64,000 nucleotides of DNA from Mariannaea sp. PMI_226 (Eukaryota > Ascomycota > Sordariomycetes > Hypocreales > Nectriaceae). The notes under the pieces were generated by a model that saw only the letters and a program-made list of their open reading frames with translations, had not been told where the DNA came from and made no database searches. The stretch is from NCBI GenBank assembly GCA_024336345.1, contig JANFOG010000020.1, forward strand, positions 248,001 to 312,000. Direction: 5' to 3'. The position numbers and the translations under genes are program-made. This document shows, one piece after another, positions 10,722 to 20,218 of the stretch; position 1 is the stretch's first letter; every line of letters starts with the position of its first letter.

Positions 10722-12411
10722 CTCCACCCAAATTCCGTCTTCACTACTTCAACCTACATTCCTTTACTATACAATATCAGAGTCAAGCAATGAAGCTAAT
10801 ATTCTTCTTGCCCTTCAAGCCCTTCAAAATGATCCCGAATTGAAGGTGCATCGCGCTGCTACCATCTATGGAGTCTCGAACACAACCTTGCGTCGTCGAC
10901 GCGATCGCGTCCTTGCGCGATGCGATTGCACACCCAACTCCCGGAGTTTAAGTGATCTAGAGGAACAGACAATTGTCCAATATGTGCTCGACCTGGATTC
11001 GCGTTCGTTTCCTCCCCGCCTCCATGACGTGGAAGATATGGCCAATAAACTGCTCGCCGATCGCGACGCGCCTCCCGTCGGCAAGCGCTGGGCTTACAAC
11101 TTTGTCAAGCGACAACCAGAGCTAAAGACGCGTCATTTTCGGAGGTATGACTATCAAAGAGCCAAATGCGAAGATCCAGAGGTCATTCATGGTTGGTTTA
11201 CACTTGTGCGGAACATAATCACCAAATATGGCATCGTGGAGTCGGATATCTACAACTTTGACGAGACTGGCTTTATGATGGGAATTATCTCAACAGGCAT
11301 GGTCGTCACAAGCGCGGAAAGGCGTCCCCACGCGAAATTAGCTCAGCCTGGAAACAGAGACTGGGTTACAGTGGTCCAGGGCGTTAATTCGCAAGGATGG
11401 TGCTTGCCGCCGTTCATTATTGTTGCGGGCTTGTATCACCTCTCGACCTGGTACGAGGATAGCCCTCTACCACACGACTGGGTCATCGCCACGACCAAGA
11501 ATGGCTGGACGACGAACGAGAGAGGTCTTGAATGGGTTCATCATTTCGATCAGCACACTAAACCCCGCACAACTGGTGAATATCGCCTCCTGATCCTAGA
11601 CGGCCACGGAAGTCACCTCTCGGTCGACTTCGAGCTCTACTGTAAGGAAAACAAGATCATTACGCTTTGTATGCCTTCACATTCATCCCATATCCTCCAG
11701 CCTCTCGATGTCGGGTGTTTTGGTCCGCTTAAGCAGGCCTACGGGCGACAAATCGAGAAGAAGATGCGGGCGGGTACAACACATATCACGAAGGAGGATT
11801 TCTTTCCTGCATTTTTGAAGGCATTCGAAGAGGTCATGACAGAAAAGAACATCCGAGGGGGTTTTAGAGGAGCGGGCCTTGTCCCTTGGAACCCGGAAAG
11901 CGTGGTTTCTAGATTGGATGTGAAGCTACGGACGCCAACACCGGTCGAAGGGGTCGATCAACTACCGGCACCTTGGGTTTCTCAGACGCCACACAACCCG
12001 ACAGAGGCGAGTTCACAATCGAATTTCATTAAGACTCGAATATCTCGACACCAAGGAAGCTCTCCAACATCGATTCTGCACGCTGTCGACCAGTTTGCAA
12101 AGGGAACACACGGAATCATGCATCAGATCGCTTTGCTGAGGTCGGAGAACCAGATCCTTCGGCAAGAGAATGAGATGCTTAGTCGACGTCGACGTACTAA
12201 AAAAAGGCGTCTTCGAGAAGGAGGAAGTCTAACTCTAGGTGAAGGACAAGATTTGCAAAGTCAGAGTGAGGTGAATGTGCAGCTAGAGGAGGAAAGCCGA
12301 GGAAGTAGGGGTCGCAGGCGGAAGGCAGAAACGAAGCAAAGGCGATGTGGGACCTGCGGCAAGGTAGGGCATAATGCACGAAGGTGTCAAATAGAAGTGG
12401 CGCTATCTTGA
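10684..12411 (+). CDS. pogo/Fot1 family DDE transposase
   Basis: A 575-residue frame from the first ATG inside the element; the frame is also open upstream but that lies outside the TIR. Order of domains: a psq-type helix-turn-helix (about residues 33-75, AATIYGVSNTTLRRRRD), a CENP-B-type HTH (SFPPRLHDVEDMANKLL to KRWAYNFVKRQPEL), then a DDE_1 catalytic core. The catalytic acids are visible in NFDETGF, LILDGHGSH and ILQPLDVGCFGPLK, so DDD/DDE geometry is retained. The C-terminal part has a Leu-rich coiled coil (LLRSENQILRQENEML), a basic stretch and a CCHC knuckle (CGTCGKVGHNARRC). No frameshift or stop was seen. The protein would cut and rejoin the element at TA sites in the nucleus. Whether the start in the TIR is used, or a later start, is not certain. 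Confidence 0.9.
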   Translation: MISEWSIQASGQFSTQIPSSLLQPTFLYYTISESSNEANILLALQALQNDPELKVHRAATIYGVSNTTLRRRRDRVLARCDCTPNSRSLSDLEEQTIVQYVLDLDSRSFPPRLHDVEDMANKLLADRDAPPVGKRWAYNFVKRQPELKTRHFRRYDYQRAKCEDPEVIHGWFTLVRNIITKYGIVESDIYNFDETGFMMGIISTGMVVTSAERRPHAKLAQPGNRDWVTVVQGVNSQGWCLPPFIIVAGLYHLSTWYEDSPLPHDWVIATTKNGWTTNERGLEWVHHFDQHTKPRTTGEYRLLILDGHGSHLSVDFELYCKENKIITLCMPSHSSHILQPLDVGCFGPLKQAYGRQIEKKMRAGTTHITKEDFFPAFLKAFEEVMTEKNIRGGFRGAGLVPWNPESVVSRLDVKLRTPTPVEGVDQLPAPWVSQTPHNPTEASSQSNFIKTRISRHQGSSPTSILHAVDQFAKGTHGIMHQIALLRSENQILRQENEMLSRRRRTKKRRLREGGSLTLGEGQDLQSQSEVNVQLEEESRGSRGRRRKAETKQRRCGTCGKVGHNARRCQIEVALS

Positions 12412-12492
12412 GAATAGGCCTCCAACAAGTTCGATTTGATTTAGAGGGATGTGGTTGATTTTGCAGGGTAGAGAGCCTCCCGGTTGTGGAAA

Positions 12493-12536
12493 AATTGACC
12501 GCTCGCTTGTATTGACCACTCGCTTATCATATACGT
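12493..12536 (-). repeat. Right terminal inverted repeat of the pogo element
   Basis: Exact reverse complement of 10678-10721; followed by the TA duplication at 12537-12538. Confidence 0.92.
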
Positions 12537-12538
12537 TA

Positions 12539-13267
12539 CCTGGTTTGCGATATGTTAAATCAAATGCTCTGTCCGTGCACTTACTTGCATTCGCTGCTCC
12601 AGCATTATACATACGTCCGTGCACATCGGGAAGAGGCAAGCCTATACATATAGAGGCAATATATGACTTAGGTCTTCAAGACCACAATCATAGACTCCGG
12701 GCTAGTATGCCCATGCAAAGGCCGATTGCCCACCCGTTGTTCCTTGAGTGCAAAACTACGAGGGGGTAGGGTAAATATATAGCCAGTAATGGCCAAATTG
12801 GGTAATGCCAAGAAAATCAGGCAGCTTCTATGTTGTCCAGCTTTGCTCTCGACTACTCAAACATAGCTTCAGCAGCCAGCAGAAGCTCAGCTATGACAAA
12901 TGTATTTACTTCCATTTGACAAATCCATTTCTTTTTGCTTGAAAAGATTACAGATTTCTGAAAGAAGCACGAATTTGTATCAGCCGGAAGGTGGTTATCC
13001 TATTCTCTGTGTGCGAGTTGCCGGGCATTTTGTTGTATCTTTCTTTGAAGCTAACGATCATACTCTCAATAAGACACCGTATTGTTAGTTCTGGTACATG
13101 AAGTCGAAATATTTCCCGGATGAGTATTTTGCTTGATCCTAGCCTCCTAAGACATATGCCAGCTAGGTATTAGGGGTAAGATCTGTCACGGACTGAGACA
13201 TTTGCCAATATAAGCTAGTGGGTGCACCTCATTGATTGCTACAATTACGATCAATGCCCAATCTTTT
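12539..13267. other. Intergenic region, no gene seen
   Basis: Only short ORFs without motifs (for example 12900-13088). No splice-consistent gene structure was found between the pogo element and the tRNA-like sequence. Confidence 0.35.
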
Positions 13268-13372
13268 GCCCAGTGGCGTAACGGTTAGAGGTTTGCAGTG
13301 ACAAGATCGACCTGTGTTGGAATTGACCTCCCGCGACTGAAAGTGTTGAAAATTATCGCTTGACCACTGGGA
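13268..13372 (+). repeat. tRNA-like / SINE-like sequence, tentative
   Basis: The stretch has an A-box-like run (TGGCGTAACGGTTAGAGG) and, about 45 bases on, a degenerate B-box-like run (TGTTGGAATTGACC), the internal promoter layout of RNA polymerase III genes. It is enclosed by complementary 8-mers CCCAGTGG (13269-13276) and CCACTGGG (13364-13371). It is too long and too mismatched for a functional tRNA. A tRNA-derived SINE or small MITE is more likely. This is a weak call. Confidence 0.25.
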
Positions 13373-13878
13373 AAAACAGAGCTCTCAACTAACACTGTAT
13401 TTGTTGTTCAGGCTTACATTTGACAGAAGCTCAAGCTCCCTAAATTACTCAATCTGGCCTGCTGCCCTTTGTTCACAACTTAGTACAATTATAATTAGCA
13501 TACTAGACAGTGAAGAGAAAAGTAACTATCGTCTTCGTTCTTGCTTTAGCCAACTAGCAGGGTAGATTCGACAAACATTGGCTCCCAGACCCCGACTGAC
13601 GGGGTTTCGTTGGAGCAAAAGCTCGCTGATCCAAGGGCCCTTGAGCCAAGACACGTCACATTTAGTATCATGTGACTTGCACCTGGCGGGGTTAGATGCA
13701 TTTCACCCCAAGTTTGCGCATAATCGCATGGGGTTTGAGTTTTTTTTCTCTCGATTCTATCGTCCCGCGCCATATCAGTCTGACCACCTACTACTAAAGT
13801 CTGCATTTTGCCACTAAACGCTACTTGAACGTAAGTGGGGTCAGAACGCTCAGTCTAGGGCCTTATCACCCAACCGAA

Positions 13879-14471
13879 ATGCTGCCCAGCTCCTTGTTTT
13901 CCGTTTATCAGCAATACAAGAAAGACACCGACTCGGTCGCTTCTTGGCTTGCATCCACGGCAAAGGCTTTCAGATACTCTTCGTATCTGCTTTCACCCAC
14001 CAGCAGCCAGCGAAATGGAACAGGCCGCTTGAAAGGAAGGGCTAGAAAGGATGCTAAGAAGCAAAAGGTCTATGTTCCAGTCCCGGAGGCAAATCCGAAC
14101 TATGTTATTGCGATCAAGGACTTTGTGTTAAAATGAGCATGTTGTATTGATTGAAGGAGAAAAAGACTAGCGCTAACTAGCGAGAACTATTGACAAGAAG
14201 GCATCTACATCCTAGCCACCAATGGATCGGAATAGCCATTGATCCGTTATGCCAGAGATCTCAACACTTTGTCCCCTTAGCCGAGTTCATTGTTTCCTCA
14301 AAAACACCGCTTTTCTCGGTTCCATCTTCCCTCGTCAACACTATCGATCGAGTCATATATGTGAGATCCAAGTTTGGTTCTCAAATGACTGAACACGGTA
14401 TGAAACCAAGCACGAAATCAGATGCGACTCACTCCCACTTCGTCGACATTTTAAAGAAGGTTAGAGATATT
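13879..14471 (+). pseudogene. DUF6604 N-terminal domain gene, disrupted
   Basis: ATG 13879 opens a frame that resembles the fungal DUF6604 N-terminal domain: SLFSVYQQYKKDTDSVASWL, GRLKGRARKDAKKQK, NYVIAIKDFV. The frame is lost at 14126 and the same domain resumes after 14272 in another frame: VPLAEFIVSSK, VNTIDRVIYVRSKFGS, EHGMKPSTKSDATHSHFVDI and LKKVRD. The two halves are separated by 139 bp bordered by the 7-mer ACTTTGT on both sides (14120-14126 and 14266-14272), the mark of an insertion with target duplication. The domain ends at about 14471, where a short perfect hairpin begins, so the rest of the protein is also missing. In other fungi this domain heads longer proteins of unknown function. 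Confidence 0.6.
14127..14265. mobile_element. Small insertion (possible MITE) inside the DUF6604 gene
   Basis: A 139-bp insert flanked by 7-bp direct repeats ACTTTGT. The ends are weakly inverted (GTTAAAAT versus GTTGAGAT when read inward). With one copy of the duplication it adds 146 bases, which shifts the frame. An intron is less likely because no good acceptor sits at the right border. Confidence 0.45.
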
Positions 14472-14951
14472 CCCCTGAACTCAGGGGTGTCAACCCTAGC
14501 CCTTATATTTCGATATGAGACAAAACATACACCTCATAATCCTAATCCAATTCATTCATATGAAAAAAGAATAAAGGATTCTCATTGTTATCTAAGTTAC
14601 ATATTATGCTCAATATCTCACTTACACCCTCATATTGCAGTCTACCGACTCACCGCGAGTAATATTGTCATCAAACTTGGGTTGCTTCTACATTTTCTTG
14701 TGCTGGATTCCTGCTACCCAATAGGAAGCCACTAAGTCACGTGGAATTAGGTACGGATTTGGCTATTTGCTCGATCGGTACTCCAAGCAGTAGCTTATTA
14801 GAGATTTGTTCTCGCTTCAGGACAGTGAGTCGGGGGCCATTATGCGCTGCGGAATTTGGAGGCCGTTTCTGGTTCGTCTTGGTGTGAGGAGGACAGGGAG
14901 GGAACGACGAATTGAGTCATGGGGGGGGTGGGGTTTTAGAAAGCGGACTAG
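14472..14951. other. Intergenic region with a perfect 16-bp hairpin at its left edge
   Basis: CCCCTGA/TCAGGGG with a 2-nt loop lies at 14472-14487, where homology to DUF6604 stops. The remaining sequence to the tandem repeat contains a G-rich run at about 14921-14935 and no gene. Confidence 0.35.
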
Positions 14952-15047
14952 AGAGACGTAGACTAGACCGTCAGTCTGGTTCAAGAGACGCGAACTAGAC
15001 CGTAAGTCTAATCCAAGAGACGCAGACTGGACTAACGGTCCGTGGAC
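14952..15047. repeat. Tandem repeat, three units of 32 bp
   Basis: Units start with AGAGACG at 14952, 14984 and 15016, an exact 32-bp period. Each unit holds GACTAGACCGT/AGTCT-type sequence. The array is followed by further GGACTA and TAGTCC words up to about 15110, so the region is full of short inverted motifs. Confidence 0.7.
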
Positions 15048-15176
15048 TACTAGTCTGGACTGCAGTTTGGACTAATAGTCCAGTTTTTGGTCTGGACTAT
15101 TAGGAGCTCTGAGGCTCATCAAGAAAGCCGACCGGCCAAGGCAGTGCAATGTATGCTTGGACTAGATTAGTGCTGC

Positions 15177-15449
15177 CAGGATGTAACGCTCGCTGTCATT
15201 GTCGTCCCAACGCATGGACCACCATCACGAATCTGCTAATACGACAAGCTCTGAAACACGAATAAATACCCTCAGAATATTGCATTGACAAATCTCAGGT
15301 AGGTATGGCTTTAATGTTGACTGCCTTCCCATATACCTAGGTTTTAGGGTGTAAGATGGATAAGACCATACTTTCTGAGCAAAATATTCACAAGACCGTT
15401 AACAGCTCCGTACTGAACAGCCACTGAAATCCGATCCCTATTTCCATAC
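15177..15449 (+). repeat. Dispersed repeat R1, copy A
   Basis: About 273 bp, roughly 90 percent identical by eye to 55852-56126 in the opposite orientation. It begins CCAGGATGTAACGCTCGC and ends near CCTATTTCCATAC. It has no coding potential. A partial third copy (about 35 bp) lies at 22433-22467. Confidence 0.75.
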
Positions 15450-15476
15450 CTTATATATATATTTACAAAAAGGCAT

Positions 15477-15546
15477 TCGACAAGGAGCAGCGCACGAATA
15501 GAAAGTGTGTATTTCAGTAAATTACAAGCGATCCTTTGTACAGTAG
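15477..15546 (-). repeat. Orphan terminal fragment of the DUF3505 element
   Basis: About 70 bp that is the reverse complement (about 93 percent) of 22468-22538, the left end of the 5.2-kb element. It terminates in CCTTTGTACAGTAG (15533-15546), the same 14-mer that closes the element at 27628-27641. Confidence 0.7.
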
Positions 15547-15646
15547 CGCGTTTTGTGTTAGAGAAAAACACACTGGAATTACAAGTGCGGCGCATTTCCA
15601 AGTGAAAAATCGGGGTAGAAATCTAAGCACGGGTGATTGGCCTAAA

Positions 15647-15671
15647 AAGAGAAGTGCGGCGCACTTCTCTT
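15647..15671. other. Perfect hairpin downstream of a PDDEXK_12-like gene
   Basis: Arms AAGAGAAGTGC and GCACTTCTCTT with a GGC loop. It lies just past the stop (15677) of the leftward gene, so it would fall in its 3-prime UTR. A related palindrome with the same AGTGCGGCGCA core is at about 15573-15606. These may be ends of a small palindromic element; a role in mRNA processing is speculative. Confidence 0.55.
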
Positions 15672-15676
15672 GTGCA

Positions 15677-17045
15677 TTACTGTGTAGGTTCAGCCGCAGC
15701 CTGTCCGATACCAAGCCATCTATCCAACCAAGCAAGATACTCAGTCTCCATCCACGCCGCCAATTCCCTCAATATCCCAATAAGACGATACAATCCAACC
15801 AAGTCCCTCGTGCCACCCATGTTTATCTCCTCTGCAATTTCCTAAGGACTGTTAGCTTCCTTTCCAGTCGCACAACCAACAAGATGTACTCACAATGGAG
15901 TTGCCCTGATCGCAAGCAAACATGAGCTTCCACTCATGCTCCATGACCATTATTAGCGGCAACGTAATAATCTGTTCGTCACTCATTCGAAGAGCAGCCA
16001 TCCGCTTATGCCAGGCTGCCACCCAAAGTGCCAGCTGAATTCTGGCCTCTTCGATATGCCCCGTCGCAATTTTAGTCTCCATCGGCATCGCGATCGGATC
16101 GTTTCTAACAGGCCCGTATGTCGTCTGATTGATGGATCGTATATCATCCGGCAGAGCATCTATCACTCTACTGATATGCTGCGCTGTAGTTGCCGAGGGA
16201 CGCGCCGTGATGGCCCAGTCGATCATCTTGGATGACATGATGTTGTAACACGAATCCATTCGCATCTCGGGGATGAAGGGAGGGCTAATCCTCGCCTGCG
16301 TGAGAATCTCGCGGTTCACACGCTCGAAGTCCTTCAGTGCCAACTTCATCAAGGGTCCGTGGACATCTACATTCCAGGCCGACTCTGAAGCTCCAAGGTC
16401 CTTCCGAGATTTTGCAACTTGTTGGATCTCGCGAATTGCATCAAGTTCCTCCATATAAGATTGAGTTTTGTCATCCGGATGACTAAAGAAATACCGCTCC
16501 CGGATGTCTTCATCGCTAGCCTCCAACTCTTTCAAGACCGCTTGAGGGATGAATTTATCGCCGTCTGCGATGTCAGAAATCCGCTTGTATGTTTTGTGCA
16601 TGATTCCTCGAAAGAGCGACTTCTTGATGACAACGAAGTCGACGGGCTTTTTGAGGAGCTTTAGCGTAGATTGCTTGACGGGGCTAATTGATCGAGAGCG
16701 ATTGGATGCGGAAGACGATGAAGGTAAAGACGGAGGATTCGAAAAAGGACGAGTCGGGATGGTCTTCTGATGCCTTCTTGCGGGACCCGTAGGAGTCTGT
16801 TCGTCGAATGGAGTATCCTGGGTGTTTTCTTCTGGAGTGTCATCTTGTCTCTGTCTTTTGGGCGATCGTTTTCTACTCCTTGTGGGTGTTTCTGATGATG
16901 GCGGAGTAGGCATGTCGCCCCAGTTGAGAATTGGACTTGATGGCGCGTCGCGTTTCTGGCCGCAGGACTGGAAAGTAGATTTAGCGATAAAGGTGTTAAG
17001 CCAATCGTCAATGTACTCCGACAGCTGTGTGTTGTAGTCGGTCAT
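15677..17045 (-). CDS. PDDEXK_12-like fungal nuclease-fold protein, copy 1
   Basis: Exons 17045-15894 and 15841-15677, joined across a 52-nt GT-AG intron (phase 0), give 438 residues. The N-terminus has a short helix (SEYIDDWLNTF). A Ser/Pro/Arg-rich disordered segment with likely nuclear-localisation clusters (RSRKRSPKRQRQ) spans about 45-125. The C-terminal half holds the PD-(D/E)XK core: Asp276 in SKMIDWAIT, Glu323-Thr-Lys325 in PMETKIATG, and Gln337/Trp341 in the following helix. A conserved SAWNVDVHGPL motif precedes it at about 222-232. Pfam-type PDDEXK_12 proteins have exactly this order and no known function. Nuclease activity is inferred from the retained triad. ATG 17045 fits the family N-terminus better than an upstream non-homologous extension. 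Confidence 0.8.
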
Positions 17046-17646
17046 GGGAGAGGGAATTGATACTGTGTGAAGATGAGATTGGGTTAATATGTTGCAGAGG
17101 TTATTGTTGTTGATGACATGACTGGATGACGTTTTAAGAGATTGGCTGATGGTTATTTTGTTTTGAAAGAGATACGATAACGGCGTTGACACAGAAACAC
17201 TCCCCAAGCCGAGGAATCTGGCACTAGTCGGAATATGGAAAAGTCGCAGATCCGTCTCTGAAACTAAACATGACCTTCAAAATCAATCTATCAAAAATGC
17301 ATTTAGCAGACACAGTAATGATAGGAGAATTATATCATTTTGTCTTTATTTTGTCTGAGAATTCCTTCCTTCTTGTTGTATGCAGCCTCGTTTTCAGCTT
17401 GCGAAAAGTCGTGCTTTTTGCTTTATTAGTCAGGCAGGTCAGGGCAATCTGGGCGCCCAATTAGGTGGGGCTATAAATTCGCAGCGCTGGCTACTAGAAT
17501 AAATGAAACCCCAGTAGTGTTCATTTATTCTCAGCCAATTAAAATGCAGAATCTAACATGAGAGCTATTATATAAGCAGACACCTACCCTGCCGACCAGC
17601 AGACGTCCTCAAGGAAATAAATAAACAGAAAGAAAAAAGCAATATT
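17046..17646. other. Spacer between two divergent genes
   Basis: A 600-bp region between the leftward PDDEXK_12-like gene and the rightward gene starting near 17650. It contains AT-rich stretches, presumably both promoters. No further gene was seen. Confidence 0.4.
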
Positions 17647-19184
17647 ATGCTCGCCACTGCTTCTTGCTTGTCAATCAACCGAGGCCTCTACATTTCCTAT
17701 CATCCTGCTGTCTCGAGGAATCTCGGAAGCAATGTTCACGTCTTTCACGAGAGAAGTCCCTTACATCTTATTCCTCACTTTCGATTGGGAAGTGGGCGGC
17801 AATCACCCCAATTTGGAGTATTTTCTTTCCCGGGATTTCCCACGTCTGTCGAACAACTACATACCTTACCAATGATGAAAGGCGAATGTGGATCGATCGA
17901 CTCCTCTTACCAGCGATTCGTCAAATTTGTCCACCTGACATTATCCAACACCATCCTCGTTCTTTCGACGATGTAGAGAGCAAAGCGTACAGTCGTCAAC
18001 GGGAAACCTGTAGCGGCAAGGTTCAGAATAAAATGGATATGCACCACTATCTCCCCCAGGAACATCTAGTAGATATTTGGCGCCACATAACCCAAAACAC
18101 GGAGGGCCATGAACTAGCAATGTTCCGTGGAATGTTTATCGTTCTGAGTGCGAGGAATATCAAGCTAGAAGCAAAGTCATCAACGTTTCAAGGATGCCGG
18201 GCCAAAATTTTGAGTCACCTTCATCAAGTATTGGACTGGCCTAAAGCAGACCTGTCGAACACCTGGATAGACATTGGCTTAGAGGATACTGCCGCTTCGG
18301 GTAGCTATACATTTCTATTCAAAAGTCGTTGCTTGGAGTCTTGGATTGAGTCAATGAGATATAGTATCTTAAGTCCTCTGATATCATCAGAACACTTCAA
18401 TTGGAATCTCACTGGGCAATCGGGTAGTGCTCGGGTAGAGACTCGCCAATCACATCCCCTCCGGAAAGGAGGCATCGCCTATGCGCAACGATACAACGTA
18501 AACAAGGATCTCTTTGCGACGGCTGCGAAGCGCGACTATGGACTATTTATCGAACAACATCTAGAAGGGTTGGCGTGTCCACCGTCATTGCTTGATGCCT
18601 GGATCGTGGCATCTCGGCAATACCGCAATGCCGGGGTGGCGACGTCTAAAGAGTCTACGCCGCAGCTAAAGCGACTTCGCAAGCATTCGAAGCGATGAAG
18701 TCTCGAATACATCATGCCCTAGATGGCTCCATTAGTACGAGTTTTAGCGTCCGAGAAGAGTATCGAATCTCTTGGCCGCTTTTTGTGAGTGTGCATCCGC
18801 TTACATCACACACTCATGGTTCTCACCGTCCATTTTGGGTGCTACCTACCGCTCACGTCAACGAGTTCATGAGGTGGGAGTTCAATCGATGGATTTCAGC
18901 TATCGACTTTGTTCGAGTAAGGGCTAGCAGTCGTGAGCTCGGCTGGGAAGACCATGAAAGAAACATGATCATGATTACAGTTCTGCTTCGATCCCTGAAA
19001 GCCAGTGTCAATTGCCACCATATTGCAAGGAGGTCTCAATTGTTTAAGGATACATATACAAATCGGAAAGGGAAGTCTCTTAAGGGGCTCGATTTTGAAA
19101 GTAGCATGCGTCTTTCCGGCCTTGCTTGGTTGCCTATCGACCTCTTCAATTGGTCTGACTTCCATCTTCAGGATGAGCTTGTAG
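17647..19184 (+). pseudogene. Uncharacterised fungal gene, frameshifted and cut by a hAT element
   Basis: The main frame (17664-18698) reads as a real protein: TTTYLTNDERRMWIDRLLLPA, IIQHHPRSFDDVESKAY, MFIVLSARNIKLEAK, DWPKADLSNTWIDIG, and RKGGIAYAQRYNVNKDLF. The frame needs a shift near 18690, where it continues as AMKSRIHHALDGS... through VREEYRISWPLFVSVHP and GLDFESSMRLSGLAWLPIDL. Coding ends abruptly at 19184, at the CAG end of a hAT element. I recognise the style of a multicopy fungal accessory family but cannot name it. The N-terminus is unclear: ATG 17647 is in a different frame, so an intron in the first 200 bases is likely. Two independent lesions argue that it is dead. Confidence 0.55.
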
Positions 19185-20218
19185 CAGGCTTGCAAACAAA
19201 TAAATCGTTTTCAAATATATTCAAATCAAATCGGGATTTTCGCAAATCAAATTAAATCAAATGGGTAGAAAATTTACTTGAATCAACTCAAATCAAAGCA
19301 TTTAATTTATTTGAATATTTGCCAAATTGAAACAATCTAGGGTAGGCACATGCCTCACCAATACACTCCCCAGCACTAGGTTTGTGGTTGGCCCTGGACT
19401 ATCTGGCTGTAACACTAACATTGCTTTTTAAAAACGCGCCTCCTCCGAAAAGTTTTCTTTATACGCGTCTCGGCTTTGTGTCAGCTGTTTAATCATGCCG
19501 ATGCATTCGCGTAACGCTTTCTCTCATCTGCTTTCACCCCCCGAATACGCGTGATTAGGTCCGTTCTTCAACCATGTCTCTGGCCGAGAATGCCGATCAG
19601 AAACCCACTCTTCTAAGCAGCGCCCACTGCACTACTTCAAGTCCTTTATGCAGCTCCTCTGACATCAACCCATCAGAGCCTAGAGGAGAATTTTCAGACG
19701 ACACATCGTTCCTGGTCGATTATATCGGCTATGACGGCATTGATTGGAATCGCCTCGCAGGCCATTCCATTAGCAGGCGTCGAAAAAGGCCACGAACGGG
19801 TTGGGTATGGGAGCATGGATTCGATATTGAGACGCCGATTCTGGCTATGCAAGGCGTGGGAGGACCCTATTCAGTATTGGCTCCTCTGAAGGCGCCAGTA
19901 TCCGCGCCTTTCACAGATGGCAATCGATCTTTTCTCAGTGCCGGCAATGCCTTCCGAGCCAGAACGCATCCTTAGCCTTTCAGGGCAGATGGTTACTGCT
20001 CAGAGAGGCCGCCTTAAAGCGGATCTTATAGGAGCTGCTCAGTGTATCTCCTCCTGGGAGAAGAGTGGGGTTATCCAGATATCTAAATTTGTCAAATGAG
20101 TCAAACAAATCAAATCGGCGAGAAGGCAAATCAAATCAACTCAGATCAGCATTTTTTATTTCCAAATCAACTCAAATGAGACGTTCGATTTGAGTTAATT
20201 TATTTGTTTGCAAGTCTG
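19185..20218 (+). mobile_element. Internally deleted hAT transposon
   Basis: A 1034-bp element bounded by CAGGCTTGCAAACAAATAAA on the left and its near-complement (reading inward CAGACTTGCAAACAAATAAA) on the right. The subterminal regions are packed with CAAATCAA words, as in hAT elements. It retains only the 5-prime part of a transposase gene. No matching 8-bp target duplication is visible (GCTTGTAG left, GCCACGAC right), so one flank may have been rearranged. A second copy of the left end lies at 32990-33120. Confidence 0.75.
19574..19975 (+). pseudogene. hAT transposase N-terminal fragment
   Basis: A 133-residue frame inside the hAT element. GYDGIDWNRLAGHSISRRRK and TGWVWEHGFDIE match the run that opens the BED-type zinc finger of fungal hAT transposases, where a C-x2-C pair should follow. 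Here the text departs before the cysteines, and the dimerisation and catalytic domains are absent. It cannot encode an active transposase. Confidence 0.6.

Larger units (their letters stand above)
10676..12538. mobile_element. Complete pogo/Fot1-type DNA transposon with 44-bp TIRs
   Basis: The element proper is 10678-12536 (1859 bp), flanked by TA at 10676-10677 and 12537-12538, the TA target duplication expected for the Tc1/mariner-pogo superfamily. The 44-bp terminal inverted repeats (10678-10721 and 12493-12536) are identical base for base. Each TIR contains two copies of a near-repeat, GCGAG(T/C)GGTCAAT, probably the transposase binding site. The internal transposase frame is open. Perfect TIRs and an open frame indicate recent arrival and possible activity. 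Confidence 0.92.

Noticed and set aside
15177..15467. R1 repeat as a solo LTR (TGTAAC...TTTACA)
   Set aside because: Identity with copy B begins before the TG and the right borders differ; no matching target duplication.
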